A DNA stretch of 64,000 nucleotides from Budvicia aquatica DSM 5075 = ATCC 35567. Its GTDB lineage: Bacteria > Pseudomonadota > Gammaproteobacteria > Enterobacterales > Enterobacteriaceae. Positions 8,531 to 19,705 of the stretch are shown here, piece by piece. The DNA lies in NCBI RefSeq assembly GCF_000427805.1, contig NZ_KE386592.1, positions 92,533-156,532 on the forward strand. Direction: 5' to 3'. The translations under genes were made by a program, and so were the position numbers. Under the pieces are notes generated by a model, which saw nothing but the letters and a program-made list of their open reading frames with translations, was not told the DNA's origin and ran no database searches. Position 1 is the stretch's first letter, and each line of letters begins with the position of its first letter.

Positions 8531-9046
8531 TTAAACAGATTGATTTTCTGCTGTTTCACTTTCCGTGCCATTGGATGGTTCTTTGGTAATGAGCTGGTAA
8601 AGCTCATCGTCAGTCTTCGCCATTCTCAACTGGCGGCAAAGAGATTTATCGGCCAATCGTTGTGCAATGGCCGATAAGGTTTCTAAATAAGACTGACACT
8701 CTTCTGCCGGGACTAAAAGAGCAAACAGAATATCAACCGGTTGGTTATCGACGGCATCAAAATTTACCGGGTGTTCCAGGCAAATAAATACTCCCACGGC
8801 CCGGGTGGTATCTTCGATTAGCTTACCGTGGGGAATGGCAATTCCGGCACCAATGCCGGTGCTGCCCATACGTTCACGGTTGAGTATGGCCTCAAATACA
8901 ACGGCTGTAGGAATATTCAGCTGGCTGGCAGCCAGTTCGCTGACGATTTCAAGAGCACGTTTTTTACTGGTGCAGTGAACGGCACTGCGCGTGCTTTCTA
9001 ATTTTAAAATGGAGCTTAATTGCATAGTGGGTAGACTGTTCATCAT
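8531..9046 (-). CDS. ptsN: Nitrogen PTS enzyme IIA (EIIA-Ntr)
   Basis: 171 residues, a PTS EIIA type-2 domain. The phosphorylated histidine is H73 within GIAIPHGK, surrounded by MGSTGIGAGIAIP and DNQPVDILFALLVPAE, which are near-identical to E. coli PtsN. It is phosphorylated through PtsP and NPr and controls potassium transport and envelope stress responses. Only 15 bases separate it from rpoN. In E. coli hpf sits in this gap. Its upstream phosphodonor gene npr is also not at this locus. Confidence 0.95.
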   Translation of the reverse strand: MMNSLPTMQLSSILKLESTRSAVHCTSKKRALEIVSELAASQLNIPTAVVFEAILNRERMGSTGIGAGIAIPHGKLIEDTTRAVGVFICLEHPVNFDAVDNQPVDILFALLVPAEECQSYLETLSAIAQRLADKSLCRQLRMAKTDDELYQLITKEPSNGTESETAENQSV

Positions 9047-9061
9047 GTAGATGCCATTGAA

Positions 9062-10492
9062 TCAAATCAATTGTTTCCGTTGATTTGATGGGGGGATTGA
9101 TAACGACTCCCTGTACTTTGCTACCGTCCGTCTGGCAACAATAATCCCTTGGTCGGTCAGCATGCTGGCAATTTTACTGTCGCTTAGCGGCTTCCCGGGG
9201 TTCTCTGCTGAAATCAATTTTTTAACTAAAGCCCGGATTGCGGTTGATGATGCTTCACCACCGGAATCTGTATTAACGTGGCTGGAGAAGAAGTATTTTA
9301 GCTCAAATATTCCCCGCGGGCTATGTAAGTACTTTTGTGTCGTTACCCGAGAGATAGTGGACTCATGCATATCTACCGCCTGAGCAATATCTGCCAGCAC
9401 CATCGGGCGCATATATTCAGCGCCGAGCTCAAAGAACTCTTCCTGTCGCTCAACGATGCATTCAGTGACGCGCAGTAATGTATCGTTGCGGCTTTCGAGG
9501 CTTTTTATCAGCCACTTGGCATCTTGCAAATTAGTGCGGATATATTGGTTATCGTTGGCATTATGGGTATTAGTCATCGAGGCATAATGCTGGTTAATCT
9601 GCAGTCTGGGAATACTTTCTGTGTTTAATTCAACTGCCCACTTACCTTGGATTTTACGCACCAAAACATCAGGAATAACATACTCGGGTTCACCGGCATG
9701 AATAGACTGGCCGGGGCGAGGGTCTAAGCTTTGAATCAGTTGCATTGCTTCTTTTAGTGATTCTTCTTTAATGCGACTGAGTTTAAGCAGTGAACGGAAG
9801 TCGTGGCTACCGAGCAGCGCTAAGTGTTGGTCAACGATTTGCCGAGCTTCGGCTAAATAAGGCGTTTTTGTATCCAACTGAGAAAGCTGGACCAACAGGC
9901 ATTCACGTAAATCTCGCGAGGCTACGCCAACCGGATCGAATCGCTGTATGCGTTTAAGAACGGCTTCAACTTCATCGAGGTCAATATTGTCGTGGCCCAG
10001 ACCTTCTAATATCTCTTCAAGAGGAACCGTGAGATAGCCGGTCGTATCTACGGCATCAATAATGGATGTGGCAATGGCCTTATCAATATCAGAGAACGGG
10101 GTTAAATCCATCTGCCACATAAGATGGTCTTGCAGCGTTTGGATGGTTTCGCCCTGAAAGATCGGCAATTCATCACTACCGTAATCATTGCTGGTACCGG
10201 ACGGTGTCCCGGCAGAGTAAATCTCATCCCAAGTCGCATCCAGCGGCAGGTCTTCAGGGATATCTGACTGTTGCAGCGCTTCACTGGTATCAAGTTGCTC
10301 ATTGTTTTGTTCTTCTCGAGCATCGATCTCTTCATGAAGGTCTGTCTGTTCAAGCAGTGGGTTACTTTCCAGCGCGAGTTGAATCTCTTGCTGTAGCTCA
10401 AGCGTCGACAGTTGCAACAGGCGGATAGCCTGCTGTAACTGAGGTGTCATCGTCAATTGCTGACTTAACTTGAGTTGTAAACCTTGCTTCAT
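9062..10492 (-). CDS. rpoN: RNA polymerase sigma-54 factor
   Basis: 476 residues (E. coli 477). Region I is the glutamine- and leucine-rich N-terminus ([20 protein letters not shown]) that contacts enhancer-binding activators. The acidic region II follows (about 60-110). The core-binding and HTH regions come next, ending in the RpoN box [10 protein letters not shown] at residues 453-462, which reads the -24 promoter element. It directs transcription of nitrogen and other regulons with AAA+ activators. It follows lptB after a 57-base gap, as in E. coli. Confidence 0.97.
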   Translation of the reverse strand: MKQGLQLKLSQQLTMTPQLQQAIRLLQLSTLELQQEIQLALESNPLLEQTDLHEEIDAREEQNNEQLDTSEALQQSDIPEDLPLDATWDEIYSAGTPSGTSNDYGSDELPIFQGETIQTLQDHLMWQMDLTPFSDIDKAIATSIIDAVDTTGYLTVPLEEILEGLGHDNIDLDEVEAVLKRIQRFDPVGVASRDLRECLLVQLSQLDTKTPYLAEARQIVDQHLALLGSHDFRSLLKLSRIKEESLKEAMQLIQSLDPRPGQSIHAGEPEYVIPDVLVRKIQGKWAVELNTESIPRLQINQHYASMTNTHNANDNQYIRTNLQDAKWLIKSLESRNDTLLRVTECIVERQEEFFELGAEYMRPMVLADIAQAVDMHESTISRVTTQKYLHSPRGIFELKYFFSSHVNTDSGGEASSTAIRALVKKLISAENPGKPLSDSKIASMLTDQGIIVARRTVAKYRESLSIPPSNQRKQLI

Positions 10493-10549
10493 AATGACGT
10501 ATTACGCTTCTTTTATTAATTGTTGTTGCAGTTTGCCGATAAAAAGCGG

Positions 10550-11275
10550 CTACAGACGGAATTCATTGCCTAAATAAACCCGTTTTACGTGTTCATCTTC
10601 TAAAATTGATTCCGGCGTTCCGTGAGCAATCAGATGGCCTTGGCTGACGATATAGGCCCGTTCGCAGACGTCCAGCGTTTCACGGACGTTATGGTCGGTA
10701 ATCAGTACACCAAGCCCGCTATCGCGAAGGTGTTCAATGATCTTTTTGATATCAATGACCGATATCGGGTCAACGCCGGCAAAGGGTTCATCCAGCAAAA
10801 TAAATTTAGGGTTAGCCGCTAAGGCTCTGGCTATCTCTACGCGACGGCGCTCACCGCCTGAAAGAGACTGGCCCAGGTTTTTGCTTAAATGGCTGATATG
10901 AAACTCTTCAAGCAGCTCATTGGCACGATCTTCCCGTTGTTCACTCGTCAGATCTTTGCGAATTTGCAGTACCGCCATAAGATTGTCATAAACGCTAAGG
11001 CGGCGGAAGATAGACGCTTCCTGAGGAAGATAGCCGATTCCCCGACGTGCACGGGCATGAAGCGGTAGCAGGCTGATATCTTCATCATCGATGAAAATAG
11101 AACCGGCGTCCCGTTGGACAATGCCAACAACCATATAGAAAGTCGTTGTTTTTCCTGCGCCGTTTGGACCGAGTAAACCTACAATTTCACCCGAATTGAC
11201 TGTCAGACTAACGTCTTCGACGACCCGACGGCCTTTATAGGCTTTAGCTAAATTCTCTGCTGTTAACGTTGCCAT
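10550..11275 (-). CDS. lptB: Lipopolysaccharide export ABC ATPase LptB
   Basis: 241 residues with Walker [10 protein letters not shown] (36-44), signature LSGGERRR, Walker [14 protein letters not shown] and switch histidine in LITDHNVRE. LptB powers LptFG to extract LPS from the inner membrane and push it onto LptC-LptA-LptD. Order lptC-lptA-lptB-rpoN is conserved; lptB begins 53 bases after lptA. The C-terminal [12 protein letters not shown] is characteristic of enterobacterial LptB. Confidence 0.97.
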   Translation of the reverse strand: MATLTAENLAKAYKGRRVVEDVSLTVNSGEIVGLLGPNGAGKTTTFYMVVGIVQRDAGSIFIDDEDISLLPLHARARRGIGYLPQEASIFRRLSVYDNLMAVLQIRKDLTSEQREDRANELLEEFHISHLSKNLGQSLSGGERRRVEIARALAANPKFILLDEPFAGVDPISVIDIKKIIEHLRDSGLGVLITDHNVRETLDVCERAYIVSQGHLIAHGTPESILEDEHVKRVYLGNEFRL

Positions 11276-11328
11276 TCGCTGTTGTTTACTCTTTTGTATT
11301 TAGATTGCTATTTGAATTTGGGGTGAAG

Positions 11329-11877
11329 CTAGTTTTTTTTCTGTAATTGGGACGGTACTAATATTGTAGTAACTCGTTTTCCCTTGTCACTGAAAGCTTC
11401 CATTTTTTGTTGTTTCACCAGGTAGGTAATGCGGTCGCCCTTAACATTACTGTCCAACTGCTCCAGATATGCATTTCCGGTTAGATCAACAAAATCATTT
11501 GCCAGCTCATAGCGAAGTTTGGCCCCGTGACCTTTAACCGGCTTACCGCTGTCTTGCATTTGATAGAAGGTTACCGGGTTACCGAAGGCTTCAACCACTT
11601 CGTTACCTTTTTCTCCGGTACGGGTGACAATCACTTTATCTGCACGAATATCGATAGTGCCTTGCTTAACAATAACGTCACCGGTAAATGTGACAACATT
11701 GCCTTCCATATCTAAAGACTGTTGGGCTGAAGTGATATTAATCGGCTGATTAGTATCATCTTTCATTGAAAAAGCAGGGGCGCTACTAACCAGAAGAATA
11801 CCGGCTATAACCGCGCCTGTAATAAGACTTTTAGAATTATTGATTGGTTTCATTGCCTGCTCTTGGTTGAACTTCAT
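11329..11877 (-). CDS. lptA: Periplasmic LPS bridge protein LptA
   Basis: 182 residues with an N-terminal signal (cleavage near APAFS-MK, about residue 37) and an OstA/LptA beta-jellyroll. Conserved segments are QQSLDMEGNVVTFTGDVIV, FYQMQDSGKPVKGHG and KGDRITYLVKQQKMEAFSDKGKRVTTILVPSQLQ. It oligomerises to bridge LptC and LptD across the periplasm. The start at 11877 overlaps lptC by 41 bases. A second ATG at 11853 (MKPINNSK) has a slightly better upstream AGG and also leaves a proper signal peptide, so the start is uncertain by eight codons. Confidence 0.94.
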   Translation of the reverse strand: MKFNQEQAMKPINNSKSLITGAVIAGILLVSSAPAFSMKDDTNQPINITSAQQSLDMEGNVVTFTGDVIVKQGTIDIRADKVIVTRTGEKGNEVVEAFGNPVTFYQMQDSGKPVKGHGAKLRYELANDFVDLTGNAYLEQLDSNVKGDRITYLVKQQKMEAFSDKGKRVTTILVPSQLQKKN

Positions 11878-12424
11878 AATAGGTTTTTACCTTTTCAATC
11901 AGCTTCGCTGTTTTACTGCGCAGGTTACCACGCATCTTCATTCCTTCGGAGGTAAAGTTAGCCCCGTACAGAGTTACCTGATCATCGGAGCTAATGTCTT
12001 GTGTGATCAAATTGATCTCAGCATTATCCGTTTTGATCTTTTCCAGTTGTGACGTTGTCGTCAGGCTGTTTACTTCTACATTTTTATAAAGATACAACAT
12101 CCGGCTTTTGGTCAGCTTTGCCGTATCGGCACGAACGGACCACGTTGCCGTGGCATCTTTATCAAACATAATCATCACCGGATTAGTAAACCAAGTCTCT
12201 TCCGATGCGTTGTAGTACTTAACATCATCTGCCGTCAGCTTATAGTTTAACTGACCTTCAGGATTGTACACTATCGTGACCATTTGTTGGCTTTGATAAG
12301 TCGGTTCTTTATCATCCGGCGGTATAGCCGCTTTCTGTTCGTCTACATCGGCCATATTCCAGCCAATCAGGGCGACGGCGATTAAGGTTAATAAGACGGT
12401 AAGGGTGAGTTTTGTTCTGCTCAT
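11837..12424 (-). CDS. lptC: LPS export system inner-membrane protein LptC
   Basis: 195 residues: one N-terminal transmembrane helix (about 6-24, LTLTVLLTLIAVALIGWNM), then a periplasmic OstA-like domain with YNPEGQLNYKLTADDVKYY and TWSVRADTAKLTKSRMLYLY. It takes LPS from LptBFG and hands it to LptA. The start overlaps the kdsC stop by 4 bases, indicating translational coupling. Confidence 0.95.
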   Translation of the reverse strand: MSRTKLTLTVLLTLIAVALIGWNMADVDEQKAAIPPDDKEPTYQSQQMVTIVYNPEGQLNYKLTADDVKYYNASEETWFTNPVMIMFDKDATATWSVRADTAKLTKSRMLYLYKNVEVNSLTTTSQLEKIKTDNAEINLITQDISSDDQVTLYGANFTSEGMKMRGNLRSKTAKLIEKVKTYYEVQPRAGNETNQ

Positions 12425-12969
12425 ATTGACAGCCCCTGTGCGCCTTCCAGTTTACCCTGAGCCTGTAATATTAAATCACATAGCTCACGAACTGCACCTC
12501 GACCGCCGGCGATACGCGTCACGTAGTGTGCTTTTGGTAACAGTAATGGGTGAGCATCGGCAACGGCAACGGATAAACCCACTTTCTCCATCACTGGCCA
12601 GTCAATCAGGTCATCACCGATATAAGCAACCTGACTCGGAGAGAGCGATAAGTCGCTGAGTATCTTTTCAAAGGCGACCAGTTTATTAGATTGCCCTTGA
12701 TATAAATGGGTAATACCTAATGTCTTGGCCCGGTTCTCGACCAGTTTAGCGTTTCGTCCGGTAATAATTGCGACTTCAATATCTGACGTTATCAGACAGC
12801 GGATCCCATAACCATCACGTACATTAAATGCTTTTAACTCTTCGCCGTGATTACCCATATAAATCAGGCCATCAGACATCACGCCATCAACGTCGCAAAT
12901 CAGCAGGCGGATATTTGCCGCTCGCTGAAAAACGTCTTTACTTACAGAGCCGTAGCACGTGTTAATCAT
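12421..12969 (-). CDS. kdsC: 3-deoxy-D-manno-octulosonate 8-phosphate phosphatase KdsC
   Basis: 182 residues, HAD superfamily type C0. Motif I is DVDGVMSDG with the nucleophile pair D26/D28. Later motifs are AIITGRNAKLV and YIGDDLIDWPVM. It hydrolyses KDO-8-phosphate to KDO for LPS core synthesis and works as a tetramer. It lies between kdsD and lptC as in E. coli, although an ERIC element has entered the kdsD-kdsC gap. Confidence 0.96.
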   Translation of the reverse strand: MINTCYGSVSKDVFQRAANIRLLICDVDGVMSDGLIYMGNHGEELKAFNVRDGYGIRCLITSDIEVAIITGRNAKLVENRAKTLGITHLYQGQSNKLVAFEKILSDLSLSPSQVAYIGDDLIDWPVMEKVGLSVAVADAHPLLLPKAHYVTRIAGGRGAVRELCDLILQAQGKLEGAQGLSI

Positions 12970-13001
12970 GTTTATTACTCATCCAAAACTCTTAATTCGT
13001 T

Positions 13002-13127
13002 TATACCGGTCATACTTCAAGTGGCATCTTTGTTGGCCGCGCTCACTCACCCGAATCACTGACTTGAGTAAGCGCATCGGAACTCGCTCTCTTGCCGCCG
13101 CGATGCCACTTAAATTATTTTGGTATA
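13002..13127. repeat. Full-length ERIC (IRU) element between kdsD and kdsC
   Basis: About 126 bases with inverted ends TATACC...GGTATA. It has the ERIC landmarks: CATACTTCAAG near the left end, TTGGCCGCGCTCACTCA, TGAGTAAGCGCATCGG, CTTGCCGCC and TAAATTATTTTGG near the right end. It is about 80 percent identical by eye to the copy at 47974-48100. It lies inside the kdsD-kdsC transcription unit, where it would be transcribed and can fold. Confidence 0.85.
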
Positions 13128-13142
13128 TTAAATGGTTGTGCC

Positions 13143-14111
13143 TTAAATAACACCTGCGCGCAGCATATCATGCATATGGACGATGCCATGTAATTGATCG
13201 CCTTCCGCAACCATAACCGCGGTAATATGGCGAGATTGCATTAAGTTTAATGCTTCCACTGCCAGCATGTTGGGCGGTACTCGGATGCCGCCTTTCGTCA
13301 TTAGATCGGCAATTTTAGCGTCATTAAGTTCAATGCCTTGATCGAATACTCGACGTAAATCTCCGTCGGTGAAGATCCCCTGAATAATCAGGTCATCACC
13401 GCAAATAACGGTAAGACCAAGATTTTTACGGGTAATTTCAATCAGCGCTTCGCGCAATGAAGCCGTTTTCTTCACCCGAGGGATCTCATCACCAGTGTGC
13501 ATGATATCACTGACTCTCAGCAGCAACTTGCGGCCCAGTGCGCCACCCGGATGGGAGAGGGCAAAATCGTCGGCGGTAAAGCCTTTGGCTTTCAATAGGG
13601 CAACGGCTAACGCATCGCCCATAACCAGCGTAGCCGTTGTGCTGGTTGTCGGGGCCAGGCCGAGAGGACAAGCTTCTTCCGGAACGTGGATACAAAGGTG
13701 AACGTTGGCGGCTTTTCCCATCGAGCTATTAGGATTACCCGTCATGCAGATTAATGGGATCTGTAGCCGCTTAATTACCGGGATAAGTGCCATAATCTCA
13801 TTGGACTCGCCGGAGTAAGAGATGGCGATAACCACGTCATCTGCGGTAATCATACCTAAATCGCCATGGCTGGCTTCACCGGGATGAACAAAGAAAGACG
13901 GAGTACCGGTGCTGGCAAACGAAGCTGCCATTTTACAGCCAATATGCCCGGACTTTCCCATTCCCATAACGACAACTTTGCCTTTGCAATTGAATATCAT
14001 ATGGCAGGCTTGTTCAAAGTCCTGATTGATATATTGATAGAGTTGTTCAAGTCCTGCTCTTTCAATATCAAGTACTTGTTTACCTGCTTGTTGAAAATCA
14101 AAATTAGACAT
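13143..14111 (-). CDS. kdsD: D-arabinose 5-phosphate isomerase KdsD
   Basis: 322 residues. An N-terminal SIS sugar-isomerase domain (VVVMGMGKSGHIGCKMAASFASTGTPSFFVHPGEASHGDLGM) is followed by two CBS domains (about 205-322). It interconverts ribulose-5-phosphate and arabinose-5-phosphate, the first step of KDO synthesis. It is first in the kdsD-kdsC-lptCAB-rpoN series here. In E. coli yrbG precedes it; there is no yrbG in the 580 bases upstream. Confidence 0.96.
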   Translation of the reverse strand: MSNFDFQQAGKQVLDIERAGLEQLYQYINQDFEQACHMIFNCKGKVVVMGMGKSGHIGCKMAASFASTGTPSFFVHPGEASHGDLGMITADDVVIAISYSGESNEIMALIPVIKRLQIPLICMTGNPNSSMGKAANVHLCIHVPEEACPLGLAPTTSTTATLVMGDALAVALLKAKGFTADDFALSHPGGALGRKLLLRVSDIMHTGDEIPRVKKTASLREALIEITRKNLGLTVICGDDLIIQGIFTDGDLRRVFDQGIELNDAKIADLMTKGGIRVPPNMLAVEALNLMQSRHITAVMVAEGDQLHGIVHMHDMLRAGVI

Positions 14112-14691
14112 TACTTACTCTCACTCTATTCAATATGTGCTTAGCGCATTTTATGCACTCAGGCGAAAAAACCAACCCTTGAGCGTTTGAAGATTTCATC
14201 AACACGCCAATATAAGGATAAAATCGGTTAATAGTACGATCTTTTTATTGGGTACATATTACCGTTATTCTGGGGCTAACGCCCAGCATTACCTCGTTAT
14301 CCATCAGTCGCAGTAGCACCAAAAACTAAACGTTTTGGGTGATAAACCAGCAAAATGGGCCTCTTGCGGAATAATATTAAGATGATTAATCTATTTTGCG
14401 CTTAAGTTAGATGAACTTTAGCCTTGTTCTGCCCGTCTTACCTCGGGTTAATCTAACACTAGGTTGTGATTGTATTGGCTTTGGCGTTACTGCATTATCA
14501 CAATAGTTTCCCGCCGGATGTTGAACATTGACCCATTGATATGTGTTAATTTTGACTGGCGTAGGGTGAAAAGTAAAACGCTGGCTGAAATAGTGGCTTA
14601 GGCTACTTGGATAATGAACGGTTGAGCCGGAGTATCTAAATACTTATGATGGACGGAATAAGTATTTCATCCTGAATAGTTAAAGGACGTT
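14112..14691. promoter_or_regulatory. Divergent kdsD / mlaF intergenic region
   Basis: 580 bases without a credible gene. In E. coli this interval carries yrbG; no remnant is recognisable in translation. It must contain divergent promoters for the kds-lpt and mla units. The mlaF ribosome site AAAGGACGTT sits directly before its ATG. Confidence 0.5.
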
Positions 14692-15495
14692 ATGAATAAA
14701 ACGACAGATAATTTGGTCGAAGTACGGGATATGTCATTTTCCCGTAGCGGTCGTCCAATTTTTCAGGATATCAATATGACGGTACCCCGCGGTAAAGTCA
14801 CCGCGATTATGGGGCCTTCGGGTATTGGTAAAACAACATTATTACGGCTTATCGGTGGTCAATTGGCTCCGGATAGCGGTGATATCTTTTTTGACGGCGA
14901 TAATATCCCGACGCTTTCCCGCCGACGTTTATATGAAGTACGTAAGAAGATGAGCATGTTATTCCAATCCGGAGCGCTGTTCACCGACTTAACCGTATTT
15001 GAAAATGTGGCCTATCCCTTAAGAGAGCATGCTCGACTGCCGGAGAATTTACTCCGCAGCACGGTCTTGATGAAGCTTGAGGCCGTCGGTCTGCGAGGTG
15101 CGGCAGAATTGATGCCCAATGAGCTTTCTGGCGGAATGGCGAGGCGGGCGGCATTGGCTCGGGCTATCGCTTTAGAACCAGACCTCATTATGTTTGATGA
15201 ACCCTTTGTCGGGCAGGATCCAATTACCATGGGCGTTCTGGTTAAGCTGATTGATGAGCTTAACAGTTCACTCGGCATTACCTGTATTGTGGTTTCCCAT
15301 GATGTGCCGGAAGTCTTAAGTATCGCCGACTATGCTTATATTGTTGCGGATCACCGAGTCATAGCAGAAGGTACCCCCGAAGCACTACGAGCGAATCCCG
15401 ATCCCCGTGCCAGACAATTTTTAGACGGCGTTGCTGATGGACCGGTACCTTTCCGTTTCCCCGCGGGCGATTATAAAACGGAGTTATTAAGTTAA
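14692..15495 (+). CDS. mlaF: Phospholipid transport ABC ATPase MlaF
   Basis: 267 residues with Walker [10 protein letters not shown] (41-49), signature [15 protein letters not shown] and Walker [14 protein letters not shown]. MlaF drives the MlaFEDB inner-membrane complex that moves phospholipids between MlaC and the inner membrane, maintaining outer-membrane asymmetry. Its stop overlaps the mlaE start. The upstream ribosome site AAAGGA is good. Confidence 0.97.
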   Translation: MNKTTDNLVEVRDMSFSRSGRPIFQDINMTVPRGKVTAIMGPSGIGKTTLLRLIGGQLAPDSGDIFFDGDNIPTLSRRRLYEVRKKMSMLFQSGALFTDLTVFENVAYPLREHARLPENLLRSTVLMKLEAVGLRGAAELMPNELSGGMARRAALARAIALEPDLIMFDEPFVGQDPITMGVLVKLIDELNSSLGITCIVVSHDVPEVLSIADYAYIVADHRVIAEGTPEALRANPDPRARQFLDGVADGPVPFRFPAGDYKTELLS

Positions 15496-16277
15496 TGTTG
15501 CTACAGGCATTGGCGTCTTTAGGGCGTCGTGGTATCCACTTCACTGTCTCTTTCGGGCGGGCAGGAATGATGCTTTACGGAGCGGTGGTTGGAAAACCAG
15601 ATTTCCGCAGGCAGTGGCCGTTACTGATCAAGCAACTGTATGTTGTCGGAGTACAATCCTTATTGATTATTATGGTCTCCGGATTATTTATTGGCATGGT
15701 ACTGGGCTTACAGGGTTATATCATTCTGACAACCTATAGCGCCGAGGCCAGCCTTGGTATGATGGTGGCGCTATCGTTGTTGCGGGAGCTGGGGCCGGTT
15801 GTTACCGCCCTGTTGTTTGCCGGCCGGGCGGGTTCGGCACTAACCGCAGAACTTGGTTTGATGAAAGCCACCGAACAGCTCTCCAGCTTAGAAATGATGG
15901 CGATAGACCCATTACGGCGAGTGATTACCCCGCGTTTTTGGGCTGGTATTATCAGCATGCCATTACTGACGGCCATTTTTGTTGCGGTTGGTATTTTGGG
16001 TGGTGCCATGGTCGGGGTTGACTGGAAGGGGATCGATGACGGTTTCTTCTGGGCTGCGATGCAGGATTCTGTTAGCTGGCACACCGATTTACTGAATGGT
16101 TTAATTAAAAGTATTGTATTTGCAATCACGGTGACTTGGATTGCTCTTTATAACGGCTATGACTGCATTCCGACCTCTGAAGGAATTAGCCAGGCGACTA
16201 CTCGTACCGTCGTACATGCATCTCTCGCCGTACTCGGCGTGGATTTTGTGCTGACAGCAATGATGTTTGGGAATTAA
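15495..16277 (+). CDS. mlaE: Phospholipid transport permease MlaE
   Basis: 260 residues, MlaE/YrbE permease family, with about five hydrophobic segments and the conserved block [31 protein letters not shown] split over the cytoplasmic coupling region. It forms the membrane dimer of the MlaFEDB complex. It overlaps mlaF by one base and is followed by mlaD four bases later. Confidence 0.97.
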   Translation: MLLQALASLGRRGIHFTVSFGRAGMMLYGAVVGKPDFRRQWPLLIKQLYVVGVQSLLIIMVSGLFIGMVLGLQGYIILTTYSAEASLGMMVALSLLRELGPVVTALLFAGRAGSALTAELGLMKATEQLSSLEMMAIDPLRRVITPRFWAGIISMPLLTAIFVAVGILGGAMVGVDWKGIDDGFFWAAMQDSVSWHTDLLNGLIKSIVFAITVTWIALYNGYDCIPTSEGISQATTRTVVHASLAVLGVDFVLTAMMFGN

Positions 16278-16281
16278 ACCG

Positions 16282-16803
16282 ATGCAAAGTAAAAAAACGG
16301 AAATCTGGGTAGGGATATTTATGGTCATAGGATTATGCTCGCTTTTATTCCTATGTTTGAAGGTTGCTGATGTAAAATCGTTAGGCAGCGAGCCGACTTA
16401 CCGGCTTTACGCCAGCTTTGACAATATCGGCGGTTTAAAAGAGCGTTCTCCGGTCAGGGTCGGCGGAGTCTTAGTCGGACGAGTTGCTGAAATATCTCTC
16501 GATCCGAAAAGTTACTACCCTCGGGTAACGATCGATATGCAACAGCGCTATAACCATATTCCGGATACAAGTTCCCTCTCAATCAGAACGTCAGGCCTGT
16601 TAGGGGAGCAGTTTTTAGCCCTGAATATTGGCTTTGAAGATGAAGATATGGGCACCAAAATTTTAGCGGACGGTGATACGATTAAAGATACTAAGTCTGC
16701 GATGGTGCTTGAGGATCTTATCGGCCAGTTTTTATATAAAAGCGGTGGTGATGAGAAAGAGCCAACGCCTGCACCTAATGAAGTTGCTCCAGCAGCACAT
16801 TAA
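16282..16803 (+). CDS. mlaD: MCE-domain phospholipid-binding protein MlaD
   Basis: 173 residues from the ATG at 16282; the frame opens five codons earlier, inside mlaE, and I reject that start by homology. It has one N-terminal transmembrane helix (about 8-28) and an MCE domain with YRLYASFDNIGGLKERSPVRVGGVLVGRV. It ends in a low-complexity Pro/Ala tail. MlaD forms a hexameric ring on MlaE that exchanges lipid with MlaC. Confidence 0.96.
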   Translation: MQSKKTEIWVGIFMVIGLCSLLFLCLKVADVKSLGSEPTYRLYASFDNIGGLKERSPVRVGGVLVGRVAEISLDPKSYYPRVTIDMQQRYNHIPDTSSLSIRTSGLLGEQFLALNIGFEDEDMGTKILADGDTIKDTKSAMVLEDLIGQFLYKSGGDEKEPTPAPNEVAPAAH

Positions 16804-16842
16804 TTTCACGTTACGAATTGAAGTTAGATAAGAGGAATACCT

Positions 16843-17475
16843 ATGTTTAAGCGATTCATTATGGCGGCATTGTTGGTGATTACGCCTCTGGCAGCTAATG
16901 CCGCGGACGCGTCTAATCCTTATAAGGAAATGCAAATTGCAGCGGATAAAGTATTTACCCGACTGAAAGATGAGCAGCCTAAGATCAGGCAGGATCCTAA
17001 CTATTTACGCACCATTGTTAAGCAAGAATTATTGCCTTACGTCCAGATTAAATATGCCGGTGCGCTGGTGCTAGGCCGTTATTATCGTGACACCACTCCG
17101 GCACAGCGTGATGCTTATATGCCTGCATTTGAAGCCTATTTAGAGCAGGCTTATGGTCAGGCATTAGCCATGTATAATGGTCAAAGCTACACCATTTCAC
17201 CAGAGCAGCCGCTGGATGGAAAAGATAATATTGCTATCCGTATTACCATTAACGATCCTAATGGCCGCCCTCCGATTCGTTTAGATTTCCAGTGGCGTAA
17301 AAATAGTAAAACCGGTGAATGGCAAGCTTACGATATGATTGCTGAAGGTATTAGCATGATTACGACCAAGCAAAATGAGTGGGCAGAAACGTTGCGTCGC
17401 GATGGTGTTGATGGTTTGACTAAACAACTTATCGCTGCGGCTAACCAGCCGATTAAACTGGACGATAAAAAATAA
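16843..17475 (+). CDS. mlaC: Periplasmic phospholipid carrier MlaC
   Basis: 210 residues with a clear Sec signal ([20 protein letters not shown], cut near residue 20) and the Tol-Tol/MlaC fold. Conserved stretches are [31 protein letters not shown] and [26 protein letters not shown]. It shuttles phospholipid between the outer-membrane MlaA complex and MlaFEDB. Its TAA shares a base with the mlaB ATG. Confidence 0.96.
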   Translation: MFKRFIMAALLVITPLAANAADASNPYKEMQIAADKVFTRLKDEQPKIRQDPNYLRTIVKQELLPYVQIKYAGALVLGRYYRDTTPAQRDAYMPAFEAYLEQAYGQALAMYNGQSYTISPEQPLDGKDNIAIRITINDPNGRPPIRLDFQWRKNSKTGEWQAYDMIAEGISMITTKQNEWAETLRRDGVDGLTKQLIAAANQPIKLDDKK

Positions 17476-17795
17476 TGTCCGATTCTCTGAATTGGCGTAT
17501 TGAGAACGGAACGGTGGCTTTCGATGGCGATTTGAATCGTGAGACGCTGTTGCCGTTTTGGAAGCAAAGGCAGCAAATTTTAACGTCAGATATTCATACG
17601 CTGAACGTTGCTCATTTAGTTCGGGTAGATTCGGCCGGTTTAGCGATGTTAATTCACCTGTTGGCTGACGTTACGCAGCGACCGCAGTCGCTAAAGCTTG
17701 CGGGTATGACGGAAAAACTGCAAACCCTTGCCGCATTATATAATCTGCAACAAATAATTGAACCTTATCTGGTGAGTCCTCCTGATGTGGTGTGA
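17475..17795 (+). CDS. mlaB: STAS-domain protein MlaB
   Basis: 106 residues, a single STAS domain with VRVDSAGLAMLIHLL in the usual helix region. MlaB binds MlaF in the cytoplasm and is needed for stable, active MlaFEDB. It is translationally coupled to mlaC through a TAATG overlap. It is last in the operon, followed by a terminator. Confidence 0.94.
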   Translation: MSDSLNWRIENGTVAFDGDLNRETLLPFWKQRQQILTSDIHTLNVAHLVRVDSAGLAMLIHLLADVTQRPQSLKLAGMTEKLQTLAALYNLQQIIEPYLVSPPDVV

Positions 17796-17826
17796 TAATA
17801 TTGTTAGCAGACTGATTTGATATAAG

Positions 17827-17863
17827 TCGCGGAGGTGTGAATACATCTCCGCGATATTTTTAT
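17827..17863 (+). terminator. Rho-independent terminator of the mla operon
   Basis: TCGCGGAGGTG pairs with CATCTCCGCGA (one G-U pair) around a short loop, followed by TATTTTTAT. It lies 32 bases after the mlaB stop. Confidence 0.82.
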
Positions 17864-17993
17864 CTGGTATAGAGGGCGATGTCCTGAGGGCACAGCCACA
17901 ACTTTTGACTCTCTGGGGTTAAAATACGACTGTTTTCTATCAGTAATAGAAAGCGGATATTCACGTTTTAGTTAAATGAAGACTTTGAAAACC

Positions 17994-18248
17994 ATGGATA
18001 ATAGTGAAATTCAACAAATCTTAATCAGTGCACTGAATCTGCAAGATGCGCACGTCACCGGTGATGGTAGCCATTTTCAGGTCATTGCGATTGGCGATGT
18101 CTTTGCCGGCATGAGCCGTGTTAAACAGCAGCAAACTGTTTATGCTCCTTTAATGGAATATATTTCAGATAATCGCATTCATGCTCTTTCCATTAAAGTG
18201 TATACGCCCGAAGAGTGGCAGCGAGATCGTAAACTTAACGGTTTTTGA
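17994..18248 (+). CDS. ibaG: BolA-family iron-stress protein IbaG
   Basis: 84 residues from the ATG at 17994 (MDNSEIQQ), matching the E. coli IbaG start; the upstream in-frame ATG at 17976 adds six residues without homology. BolA/KH fold with [28 protein letters not shown] and [14 protein letters not shown] ending ([12 protein letters not shown]). It works with monothiol glutaredoxin in Fe-S handling and acid response. It sits between mlaB and murA as in E. coli. Confidence 0.95.
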   Translation: MDNSEIQQILISALNLQDAHVTGDGSHFQVIAIGDVFAGMSRVKQQQTVYAPLMEYISDNRIHALSIKVYTPEEWQRDRKLNGF

Positions 18249-18372
18249 TCCTGAGTTATAACGGCCCGGTATGCTTATAAGCGTATTGCTATTTGCTGGA
18301 TCGAACTCAAATAAAAATCCCCACTGGCTGAAGCAATATCATCATTTACTTGTTGTTTTTAAGAGAGATTAG

Positions 18373-19635
<1,263 letters not shown>

Positions 19636-19656
19636 AGATTTGACCATCTTTAACGC

Positions 19657-19690
19657 AATAAAAAAGGATGCTATGCATCCTTTTTTATTG
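19657..19690. terminator. Bidirectional terminator between murA and degS
   Basis: ATAAAAAAGGATGC and GCATCCTTTTTTAT pair around a TAT loop. T-rich arms on both strands suit the convergent murA and degS. Confidence 0.9.
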
Positions 19691-19705
19691 GCCACCATTG
19701 TGAAG

